64,000 bases of DNA from NCBI GenBank assembly GCA_018873245.2, contig JAEMBT020000007.1, positions 3,281,129 to 3,345,128 on the forward strand. The letters are read 5' to 3'. Positions within the stretch are counted from its first letter, which is position 1. Every line of letters begins with the position of its first letter. Source of the stretch: Archegozetes longisetosus. Taxonomy: Eukaryota > Arthropoda > Arachnida > Sarcoptiformes > Trhypochthoniidae. The position numbers were made by a program, and so were the translations under genes. Below the pieces are notes generated by a model. The model was not told where the DNA came from. It ran no database searches and saw nothing but the letters and a program-made list of their open reading frames with translations. This document shows, piece by piece, positions 23,898 to 34,700 of this stretch.

Positions 23898-24515
23898 TGG
23901 ATATAGATAATGTTTTATACCAATCAGCCGTTAATTTAATTCAAAACTTATGAATAGCTTTCGGGGCTTCTTTATTGTTGTATACTGCAGTTTCCACCCA
24001 AATTTCTGTTAAAAATCTTTAGAGTAAATTTCATTCTTGTTGTTAACTCACTTAAATTTTTAAGTTAAAGTTTTATAAACTTATAACTGAGCTAAATAAT
24101 AGAAAATCATCAAAGTTTAATGGTATGTGGAAGTAATTCATTAGTATATGGTAAGTTATTGATTACATTTTCGTTCTATATCACTATATCCCTGAATATA
24201 TTTTTACTACATAAAAAGTTGAAAATATAGTCGTTTGCTCCTAATGTAAGGTAACTTCGCTAGTAAATTAATCAGTTGATGCAGTAAAGTTTATGTTGTG
24301 ATTTTTGAGAATGAAGGCCTTTAGGAATTTCATGTATATGCCCTATCAAAGATATGATATTCCTTGTGATATTATCGAAGATGTCATTTCACCTATAAAC
24401 TAAAGAACGGTTGAATAATTTATGCTCTGTATTGAATGTTTCGATATTTTTGTTATCCTCAGAATGAAAATATGTAATTAAAATGTATTTAATTTCGTAA
24501 TGACATACTGATGAC
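23898..24515. other. 3' flank of the fucosidase gene
   Basis: No AATAAA is evident close to the stop and no other gene is seen. Confidence 0.35.
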
Positions 24516-25250
24516 TCACTCATTGATGTCAATGTCAAACAGCTCTTCACCAATAATTTTCAAGCTATAAATGTCTGCTTTTGTGTTATGTTTTCTTGCT
24601 TTGATCATCTGAGGTGCCATATAATGTATAGTTGCGCGACTATTGCATGTGGCTCACTCATTTTTTAATGAATAACTGATAAACAAATCTGCTAATTTAA
24701 CAAATCTTCCATTTATCATCAGTTTCATTCCTTTAGTCATCAAAATGTTCGTAGATTGAAGTCTCTGTCAATTTTTGGACGGTTTTCTTTATTCAAAGAA
24801 TCAAGACTATAGGATAATTCAATAAAGTGTTCACGATATATGTAATTTATTTTTGATTCGGTTGATGGATTATCCTCTCGACTCAGATTATTCATAACTC
24901 CTTTCAAAGTTTGAAAGCAAAATTTTGTTTGAATGTATAGTAAGGTTTTATTATCTGAATCTAATGCTGCATGTCCATAACTTAGACTATTACTAGAATC
25001 ATTGAGTTCTCATAATCTTTTTTATATAAATTATTCTCCAACCATAAAGTAACTTAAAGCCATACTTTTTAATTTTGGAATTGTACAAGATTTTTGAATA
25101 ACAGACCTGACTTCTATATTTAATGCGATCCATTTTACAGTATAAATTTTTTTCGTTTTTATTCATAGTCTTACAAACAATACTGAAATCTTCGCATCCA
25201 ATCAAAGCTTGATCTTCGAATTCTCTCAAAGATTTTCAGATACAGACACC
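24516..25250 (-). pseudogene. Protein kinase pseudogene, eIF2-alpha-kinase-like
   Basis: On the minus strand, kinase subdomains appear in order across stops and frameshifts. FEDQALIGCEDFSIVCKTMNK (25229 downward) matches the glycine-rich loop with its glycines partly lost. Next come LLYIQTKFCFQTLK, KIDRDFNLR (the HRD loop with His replaced by Asp), TKGMKLMINGRFVKLAD (the DFG region, now LADL), and YMAPQMIKARKHNTKADIYS with LKIIGEELFDID (subdomains VIII-IX, APE changed to APQ). The IGEELFDID segment and the YIQ-FC-TLK segment recall PERK/GCN2/PKR-type kinases. It is clearly dead. Confidence 0.7.
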
Positions 25251-26282
25251 TCTTCAAACAGATTCAAAGTATTATATGTTATTCGAAAATATTTTGAGAA
25301 TATTGATTAAATGAATCGAATTGTTTTTCATGTGGTTTACTAATTGGGCAATTTGCCCGTAAAAATGCTAGACTACTGCACTCGAAAAATGTAACTGAAT
25401 TGCAATTATAAAGTTATACGATATCAACGAACTTATTTGAAAGATTCACTTTCTGAGTAGAATTTTTGCTCTTAATCTTTAGATCTTAATGGTATGCAAT
25501 GATTTGGATAGAACACACGAATATGTTTATCATGTGATAACAATAAACTGTGATATTACTTACAACTCTATGAGTCTGGATATATAACAATTTTCTTCGG
25601 TTATGACTCTAAGTTGCCAGAATTCACTTGAACCTCAACCGAAAACATGTCTGTTTATAGCCAAAACATTGAACGATAGGCCCCATATGCACTAAATTTT
25701 TAATTTTTACACCAAGTCCCTTTGTATGACGTGGTATTGACGCATATTTTTAAAAAATACAATTCCGATCTGTCCAGAATTATTATAGTGCAAGCAGTCA
25801 TCATAGACATCATTAACTATCAATACAAGTGAATGATAAGTCCCACAACTAATATCAGTAACTGGATTACCACCTCATTTTGGGCATTTTCGGGAGCTTT
25901 CAAAATAGAGGGGCGACCAGCCCTTTCTTTGGTACAACATTTCATAAAGTAATAAAAGTGATTAAAAGTACAATTAAAATCATTATTTCAATAAATATAT
26001 CAGCAAAAATTAAGTACGATAGTGAGGCAAACGATAAGTGTAATTTAATTAGAAAATCTAAGTCAAACTATCACTAGATATAGATCAATTCTATCAGATT
26101 ATCTGCTACTGATGAAAGCACTTGATCCGTCATACTAAAATCACAGGTTCATTCTGTGAGACTCACAGACGTTCTGCGAGAGGTGGTAACACTCATCAAT
26201 AATGTTGATTTCCCAAATATTTATATAGTTCTGGTTTACATCTTCAAATCGTTTCTTCCACTCCCTAATAATCTTCTTTCAG
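25251..26282. other. Intergenic, no gene seen
   Basis: AT-rich without supported features. Confidence 0.35.
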
Positions 26283-26356
26283 TATAACTCCACCAATGAA
26301 CTTTGCCATGGCTGGTGCGTACGATTACCTTAAAACAACTATTCCTGAAATCAATG
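26283..26356 (+). other. Possible orphan exon
   Basis: After a pyrimidine-rich tract ending TCTTTCAG, an open frame reads ITPPMNFAMAGAYDYLKTTI and a few more residues, ending at ATG|GTTTGT, a possible donor. Composition is protein-like, but I see no partner exon and do not recognise the protein. It could be a stray exon of a lost gene or chance. Confidence 0.2.
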
Positions 26357-26647
26357 GTTTGTCTGTAATTTAACTCTTTATTTAAAGTCAACTCTTACCT
26401 GATATTTGTACGCAAAACCTAAAACTCATTCTTTACTATAATGAAAACCATATTTGTTATCATTTGTAACAATATATTGCATTCATTTACTTCATTTATT
26501 TTTGTTAACTCTGAAAACTCACAGGAGTTTAGTATTTCTCCTCAAGTCTTCACTTAATTTATTGTATGAGGCAAGAATAAACTACACACTTGCAAATAGT
26601 ACAATTTAAAATGAATGTATTATATTATATTATAATTATACAATATA

Positions 26648-27300
26648 TTATTCTTCTGTTTGAGTGGTTGCAGCCCAACGCTCTGGGAGGTGTCGTATTC
26701 CCGTAGCCTCATCTTTAGGATTTACCTTAATTTCTTTAATAACTTTATCATAGGAAGTTAAGTTCATTCTCGTAGGCGAATCTCCTTTTTTCACTAGGCC
26801 TCTTATTCCAGCAATACTACCATAGCCGCAGGGATTCAAATCAGCACTATAGGAGTATTTTAGCACCTCACGACAATATGGTTTGAAGGATTGTTGAACT
26901 TTTTGGTGTTTATGTAGTATAACATTGTCACGCAAGATGAGTGATTGAGCAATTTGTATTTGTCTCTCGGTGCAATACTTCTGGCAAAAGATTAAGATAA
27001 ACTTCAAAATTAACGTATTTTTTGGTAGAGTTTTGTAGCACTAGCTCGGAAAGGATCCACTTCAGGACCGCAAAAAAATCGTACTTAAAAGCACAAGAAA
27101 TACAAGCAGCCATATCATCTAACTTTTTTACTCTTATACCCAATACCATGACAAACATGTTTACAACTTTAAGCAATAGTGAGATTAGATTGTATAATTT
27201 ATTCTTGTCCCATGTAATATTTAAAACAGAATTTTATGAAAATAATGTTTGCAGACACTTTTGCTACTTTTCTTTAACTCGATACTAATGGTAACAATCA
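26648..27300 (-). pseudogene. mariner-like transposase relic
   Basis: Minus-strand frames read NFEVYLNLLPEVLHRE, then ILRDNVILHKHQKVQQSF (compare LHDNARPH, with the His lost), then VLKYSYSADLNPCGYGSI (compare SPDLNPCDY) and a C-terminus GIRHLPERWAA. A frameshift lies near 26990. It is related to, but not the same copy as, the relic at 14409-14874. Confidence 0.75.
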
Positions 27301-27529
27301 ATTATGCATTCTTTTTGAACTCAATTTCAGCTAATAGATAAGTTTAAGAAAACTCAATTTGGCTAAAAATCAACAGGAAATGTCTAAATATTTATTTATC
27401 GAACATTTTTTTAAAAATAATTATGTACTGCATTGACTTAAAGATTTCTTGAATATATTCTTCTGGATGTATTATCTTTATATTTTTTAGATCACAATAA
27501 AATTGAATGAAAAGCCACCTTGTTATTAG

Positions 27530-28232
27530 GGGTCTGGGTCGAAAGACCGACAGCCAAAAGACCGACAGGGACATAAGAACGACAGAGACAAAAAGACCGA
27601 CATTTAAGCTGAAGCTTAAGGTTTTCTTCTGTCAACAATAATATAATTGTTGTCCTCGTTTTATCGATAACCACATTTGTAATGATAGCTGAAGAAGAGC
27701 AAGCCGAAGAAGTTGTTTCAACAAAAGATATCAAAACAGTACTAATCTTTACTTTCAGACGAGTGGTCAGAGTATAAACATAACTATCATCATATGTGAC
27801 ATGGATCAGCTAATGGTGATAATTATTCTTATACTCAAACAACTTGTTTGACGAATTGGTAGTATGTGAGTACTAAATTTTTTCAACAAAACATCGAAAT
27901 ATTGTTGGTGTAAGTCGTCATGCAAGTTTTTTGAGTATAAAAATGATCACCATTAACTGATCCATGTCACATATGGTGATAGTAATGTTTATACTCTAAC
28001 CACTCGTCTGAAGGTATAGATCAGTACTGTTTTGATATCTTTTGTTCGAACAACTTCTTCGGCTTGCTCTTCTTCAGCTATCATTACAAATGTGGTTATC
28101 GATAAAACGAGGACAACAATTATATTATTGTTGACAGAAGAAAACCTTAAGCTTCAGCTTAAATGTCGGTCTTTTGGCTGTCGGTCTTTTTTCCTGTCGG
28201 TCCTTTGGTTGTCGGTCTTTCGTCCAGGTCCC
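27530..28232. mobile_element. 703-bp foldback element with GACCGACA arrays, 8-bp target duplication
   Basis: Two arms of roughly 320 bp are near-perfect inverted repeats around a loop near 27880. The tips GGGTCTGG and GGGACCTGG lead into tandem copies of AAAGACCGACAG. An exact 8-bp duplication GTTATTAG flanks it (27522-27529 and 28233-28240). Mirror-image open frames of 78-80 residues in the two arms follow from the symmetry and are probably not genes. A relic of the same family lies at 39770-39890. Confidence 0.8.
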
Positions 28233-28240
28233 GTTATTAG

Positions 28241-29775
28241 TTATTCAGAAAAAGTATTAATAACTTAAAATAGTTATTTTATTTATTCGAATTTATTACG
28301 GAATATAAAATAAACATTCCCGAATAATTTTATAAAAAAAGAATATTAAACTTTGATAACTATTATATACCGAAATTTGAATTTTTGTGTTAACATATCG
28401 TATAAGTTTTGCAATTTTTTGTGTTTGAAATTTCCAACTGAAAACTTTTTAACTCACTAATAATTTATTATTTTTAGCTTCGATTAATTTACAAATATGT
28501 TACATTTATTTAGGTTTAAAAATTATTAATAGTCATGCTTATAGAAAAGTTTTGTCAATTTTTGTTTGTGCATACGATCAAAACTTTCAAAGTTTTGGTG
28601 GAATTGAGTTTTAGAAGAGTCATATTCGAGTCATACAACTAGTTTTCTTAATTCTGATATTTTATATTCATATTCACCTTATCTTATAAATACAGTCAAT
28701 TGGTTAATTTGATGGCTGTTTGAAGTAAAATTATTGAGCTCTTTTAATACAAACCTTTTATGTTTTTTACATTTACTATGTAATTTACACTCACTTTTTT
28801 CAGCCTTTTGTTTGTGATTTTAATTCTTTTATAAAACAGTTACTTCTTTAAATCATTTTTAGACATTTTATATATTAAAGATATCAATGTATCAAAAAAT
28901 TTGCTTTTAATTTTTAAAAAGATATTTAAAGCATCTCAATATCATAAGGTATATTTTCCGAATAATTAATATCAAGGAGTTATATTAAACATTTAGAGTT
29001 AACAGAAACCTTATTTTTATTATTTAGATCCTTGTTTGATTGCTTCAAAGCATGAAAGGCAATTGGTTCATGAGAATGAAAAAAGTTTTGTTTGTTTCGA
29101 TGTGTAAATGTTTTGAACAGGATAGGAAGTTGAGTAAATTTTGATGCATAAAATAGCTTTAAGATTAGGGCGGAAAAGTGTAGCCGATGAACAGAAAAAG
29201 TCTTCTTCAATAAAAGTTAACACGAAAATTGCGAACAATAGCAAAGAATTTGGACATATTAGCGAGTCTAGGAGTTCTGTCAATTCTAACCTATTAAATA
29301 TTTGAAACCTAATCACTAAAAATGCAATTCATTTTATTTAGATTATTATTAATGATAAGTTCCGTAATGACAGATAATGCAACGTTTGGATTATAAATTT
29401 GATGACATGTTAAGGTTGTTACATAAATATGAACTGTATATTGTTCCTATAGAATATAAAATCAATGAGGCTTTCATTCTGGAAATCAAGTTATGAGTTG
29501 TTTGTCTAGTTATTCATATAATAAAACTTTAAACTTTGAATATCTGAAACTTTGAATGAAGCTAGTTTTTTTTATAGCTCATACATTATACAGCATGTCC
29601 CTTTATCTTCTAAACTGAGATAAAGCAGTTAAAGCTTTTTATATTAGAATGTTTTAATCAGATGTCAAATAAATTACTCATCGATTCAATATTTGATACA
29701 TTTAAACAAAATTTTAATATTAAAATTGAGTGTAAGAGAATTAGTGTTTAAAAATAACAATTCAATTAAAAAATT
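28241..29775. other. Intergenic, no gene seen
   Basis: AT-rich; minus-strand open frames near 29000-29300 have no family features. Confidence 0.35.
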
Positions 29776-29963
29776 TCAAGCGTTCAACTCATATGCTTAA
29801 GATTTATATTTTTGGAAACCGTGTGCAAAAAAACCTCTGAAATGATGTGCATATCACCGATGTTCATCGGTGGACCTATTTAAACTGATGATATGCATAT
29901 CATTTCAAAGATTTATACAGTTTCCAGAAATATAAGTCTTAAGTATATGAGTTGGACGCTTGA
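29776..29963. mobile_element. Hairpin MITE, 188 bp
   Basis: Arms (29776-29860 and 29880-29963), starting TCAAGCGTTCAACTCATATG and its near complement, form one hairpin whose loop contains ACCGATGTTCATCGGT. Non-coding. Confidence 0.65.
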
Positions 29964-30454
29964 AGAGTTATTCGCTTTTGAAATTTTGAATACCACTCTT
30001 TAAAAATTAATGATTAAAAATTTAATCATTTAGTTAATCAGAATTAAAAATTAATTATATGATAACGAGCGTTTCGAATGAGTTATACAGCCATTCTAAA
30101 TGAAAACTTGAATCGTCGATTTCGCCCTGTTTCAGACCTTGAACCACTACAAAACTTTCCCAAAGTCATCCCCTATTTTAGTGATTTTTGAGTGAAATCT
30201 CAAAAGAAAACTGATAGGGGCGGGGTCAAATGAATTTTTGAAATCATTCTTTCTCCCATAGACGCGATGTTAAAAAATTATAGAAAATCTTTTTTCTACG
30301 AAACTGTACGCGACAAAAATTTTAATATTCTAGTCTCAGTAATATGTGTCTATATTTGCCACTGAACCATGAGGTCAAAGATCTTTGCCCACGCACAATG
30401 GCTTAAGGAGAGTTGTCCTTATTCATTAGTTTGATCTGACCGATGAGTAATATT

Positions 30455-31103
30455 CAGGGCAAGTATTTTTCGGGAAATCCCGATAATTTTCCCTAAAGTT
30501 ATTCCTCGGGAATTTTATATTAATGTACTTGTGGTCACTTCAGGCTTCTATAAAAATAATTTGAATGTCCCGATTATTTTAAGCTTCTTGTGAGTTTCTC
30601 CCGATTTAGAACGTTTTGTTTAAAATATGAGATTTTTAAAAGTTTTATCTCATTTTGACTTAAAAATATAACGAAAATATTAAAAATTGATCACAACCGT
30701 AATCGAAAATTCATTATCTTAATAAAGCTTTATAAAAATATTTTGTCAAAGTAATAGTTATGAGCATCGTTTGAACAGAGAATATGCGCCTTTGGTATCT
30801 GTGTATGCCGAGCGCTCTTTCACTGTGTATAAAAATCTTTTGACAGAAGATCGGCAGTGTTTTTCACCTGAAAACTTGAAGATCAATCTAATTATACAGT
30901 ACAATAAGTTTTTGAAGGACTGTTAATACAGTTTAATACATTTGAAGAGAGAAAACAACTATTTTTCGTTGTATTATGATTGAAAATGAAGTTTTTTAAA
31001 CTCCCGATTTTTGCTTTTTAAGTCCCGATTTCGGCTCTTTTAAGCTCCCTCCCGATTCCCGACCGATTTGACCACCTTAAACTCCCGAAAAATACTTGCC
31101 CTG
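30455..31103 (+). mobile_element. hAT element, deleted, 8-bp target duplication
   Basis: Perfect terminal inverted repeats CAGGGCAAGTATTTTTCGGG begin and end the 649-bp element, and an exact 8-bp duplication GTAATATT flanks it (30447-30454 and 31104-31111). Subterminal CCCGAT words repeat at both ends. It keeps the hAT dimerisation domain (separate entry) but lacks the rest of the transposase, so it is an internally deleted derivative of an autonomous hAT. Confidence 0.92.
30780..30926 (+). pseudogene. hAT transposase C-terminal fragment inside the deleted element
   Basis: An open frame of 48 codons ending in TAA reads EYAPLVSVYAERSFTVYKNL, then LTEDRQCFSPENLKINLIIQ. This is the C-terminal hAT dimerisation motif (AP-S--ERSFS--k-lL--R). 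No upstream catalytic region remains. Confidence 0.8.
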
Positions 31104-31663
31104 GTAATATTAAAGAAAAATTGTACTCAATATATGAGTTTAGGAAATAAAAAGATATACTGTATTTATATATCTATCTTATTATGTTTATAATTCAAGT
31201 AATGCTTTAGTACTTAGTCCTTGATCCCAATCGATATCAGTTGAATCATAAACAGAAGTCTTATTAATTCTATTGAATCTTATTTATTACTAGTATTAAA
31301 TAAACAGATAAATAAAGCTTGGAAATCGTTATATAATTTATTTTGAGAAATATGTATTGCAATAAAGTACTCAATACTAAAACTTAGCCACTATTGAAGA
31401 AGGTTGAGTTCGAAAGTTTTCAATTTAGTCACACGTCTTAAATTTTATAAATTCAATGACAATTGTATGGGAAGAGATCATTTTATACCTTCAAAACTTC
31501 TTTAAAGGTCAATATTATTAAAGGACTTGCAAATGAAACAGCCGGAAAAGTTTAGTAAACTTTCAATGCTTGATGGAATCATACATTAGTCTTTCAACTG
31601 AAAACCTGCTGAACTTGAAGCGAAAGTTAAGCTAAGCTTACGAAAGTTCTAACTTTATAAAAC
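31104..31663. other. Upstream region of the ABCG gene
   Basis: AT-rich, ending in a TATA box. No other feature seen. Confidence 0.35.
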
Positions 31664-31671
31664 TATATAAG
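31664..31671 (+). promoter_or_regulatory. TATA box of the ABCG gene
   Basis: TATATAAG lies 91 bases upstream of the start codon, predicting transcription start near 31695. Confidence 0.5.
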
Positions 31672-31754
31672 TGTAATGATAGACAATTAAAAAATTCAAA
31701 ATGAGTGACTTTTTTAAGTGAGAAGTTCGGGAAAAGTTTTAGTTCATATCTAAC

Positions 31755-34700
31755 ATGTTTGAAAATCAGAAGATTATGAATAACGCAATGGACAAAGAAA
31801 TAGCGATCGCTTGGATTGATCTGAAATTTAGTGTTAATTCACTATTAACGAAAAAAGAAATAACAATTCTGAATGATGTCAACGGAAGCGCTGATTTTGG
31901 ATCTCTTAATGGACTGATGGGTCCTTCGGGTTCAGGAAAGACTACTTTATTGAAGTGTATTAATGGAAGAAATAATTCTGGATTAGGAGAAAAAACTAAA
32001 ATATACTTGAATGCTAATAAAAAGATTAATTCATGTTTTATTGAATATAATGAAAGAGAAAACCTGGTAATGGGATTAACAGCTAAACAGAATCTGATCT
32101 ATGCTTCAAAGTTGAAGAATAGCAGGAATGGTATGGTATTGGACCATGAAAAAAAGTGTGAATAGCTTGTTGTCTGAACTGATGACTAGCGACATCGCAA
32201 ATACTAAAGTCAAAGATTGCAGTGGAGGAGAACAAAGGAGATTATTAATAGCGCTGGAATTGACTTCTTACATAAAGCCTAATCTTATATGCATTGACGA
32301 GCCAACCAGTGGTCTCGATAGTAATGCCGCAGAAACGGTAAATAATTTCTATTATCTTCAGAATATATATTGTTTTATATAAAGTATGTATGTATGTATA
32401 CGTATATATATTTATAGTTCTCAAAGTTTTAGTTATACTATCTAAAAAGTAAATTATGATAAGATAGTGATTTAGTCCTTCCTGTTTGAACTACTAAATT
32501 GAGAACACGTGCCAACAATAGACTAATTTTGGTAGACATTTAGTGAGCAGTTCCTGAACTAAGATTTCTTTAAATAATTGAATGCGCTAGCGTTACCAGA
32601 TCTTTCGTGTGTAATTCCTTCACTATTAAGCATGTCTTTGGGTACTTTCTGGGACAGCAAATTTCTGATAAAACGTAATCGAGTTTTGTTTGTTTATAGA
32701 GAGAGATAGCTGCAAGTTTTTTTTGTTGAGGTTGTGTTTGTTTCAGACTAATTAATTGATTATTATTTGCTACAAGTTTTGAAACCATTATATAGTTATT
32801 ATTAAAACTTTTTCGCTTTTGTTACAGTTTTTGACAACTTTTATAAAGCCTTTAAGTTTAAAAGTCTAAACTACTCTCAGTCATGAAGTTAAATAACATA
32901 AATTCAGTATTTTTTCATAAACACTATTCCAGGTCATTCTTATGTCAAAGAATGACCCTTTACTCTAGTCGAGACTGGTAGCTCAATTCTAATACTATAC
33001 CACTCATTCCGGAACGTTAGGCAATGCTAGAAAATACGCATTAAATTAATGATGACTTCAAGATAAGTGAGCACGAGTTAAGTCACTTATTATCGTAGTT
33101 TGATAATACATTAGGCAAATCGTTAGCGCATGCTGATTTTTGTAATTTATTCCAGTAAAATATTTTTTTTCAAATTCACTAAAAAAATCCATGGACATAG
33201 CTTACGCTTATACTAGATTTATAGTATTGCAAAAATATAAAATATACTTGGATGCAAGGCAGGTATAAACTTTACTAAACAATTTCTAAATTACGAGCTT
33301 TAGTCAAACTTCCAAAACTCTTGTCATCTTAGATAGTTTTAAATAAAGTAATGGTTCTCAGTTCAGCTACATTTTAGCTATTAATTAGTTTTAAATAAAT
33401 TTCATTTAACGATTGAACCAATTAATATCTGAGTTCTCACCTTTCGAACTTTCGTATGAAATCGAATTTGTAAAGTCTGTTGTATGTAAAAATGCTTTGC
33501 AGATCATTAAAAATTGAATATATCTTGAAAAAAGTTTCTCTCAATTATTATAAGTCTAGTATACAATTTGTCTCATGTATTTGCGAGCTATAATTATTAC
33601 AAAACCTAGCTAAATTAAATCTTAAGATTATGAGTAAAAGTATTGTTGGCACACTTACTTGATTTAGTAATTAAAGCTCAATCACTGACCCACACTATTT
33701 AACATTGAATCAGAAAGGAACTTCAAGAGAAGGATAGATTTCTCTGAGATAGAGCTTAAATTTCCTTATCTTTTATCTATATCTCAAATCTATATTTTCA
33801 TGAACAGTTCTAATGGAACTTATTCTAAAAGTCTAAGTTTGAAGATAATGATGATGAAATTAGAGTGAATGTCAGAATTTTGAATGAAGGCTAAAACATA
33901 AGGATTTTTTAGTTATCCTCACATTTTTCATAATCTGATTTAATCCTTATTCAGGTCATTGAATACTTGAAGCTCTTGACCCGAAAGCATAACATATCAA
34001 TTATTACAAGTATACATCAGCCAAACAGTGATGTACTAATGATGTTCGACAAGCTGTATGTCTTAGCGAAAGGAGGAATTTGTGTCTTTTCGGGTATTCC
34101 TCAAGAACTAAACTCACATTTAAATGTATGCGATATAAAATGCACTGAATTTCAAGTGCCGATTGAAGTCATGCTTAAAATAGCAACAAAAGGCATATGC
34201 GATAAACAAGTTTTACAATTAGCGGAAAAGACAAGAGAAGGAAAGCAAATAACGATTAATAGATGTGAAAATGAAACTAAGCTTTCTTCTAACGGAATCC
34301 AGTTTAAGAGTAAAAACTTTAGTCCAATAGATACGTGGTATCTACTGATGCGTACAGTAACTTTCACTTATATGAATCAATGGAAATCATCGTTAATACA
34401 ATTACTATTTTACATCATCTGTCCAATACTTATTGCAAAAGTTAATAATCACTCTATTGGTAAACCTAGTGGTTGTTTCAATTTTGACGCTTATTCAGGT
34501 GAGAGCTGTTTGAAACAACTCGAACAAGACTCGCTTCTTGAGCAGAACCTGAAATTTCAAGCCTTTACATCAATATTAATCATGTTCATACAAATATGTG
34601 TGACAACACTTACATTTCCGTCAGATATTAAAGTGTTCATGAATGAACATCAAAATAGTAAGTTATTTAAGCCTGTATTTCACAGTCAATATCTTAATAT

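Noticed and set aside
27492-28268. Mirror-image 78-80-residue frames in the foldback element
   Set aside because: Identical sequence in both arms follows from the inverted repeat; no start context, no family, and the element is non-autonomous.
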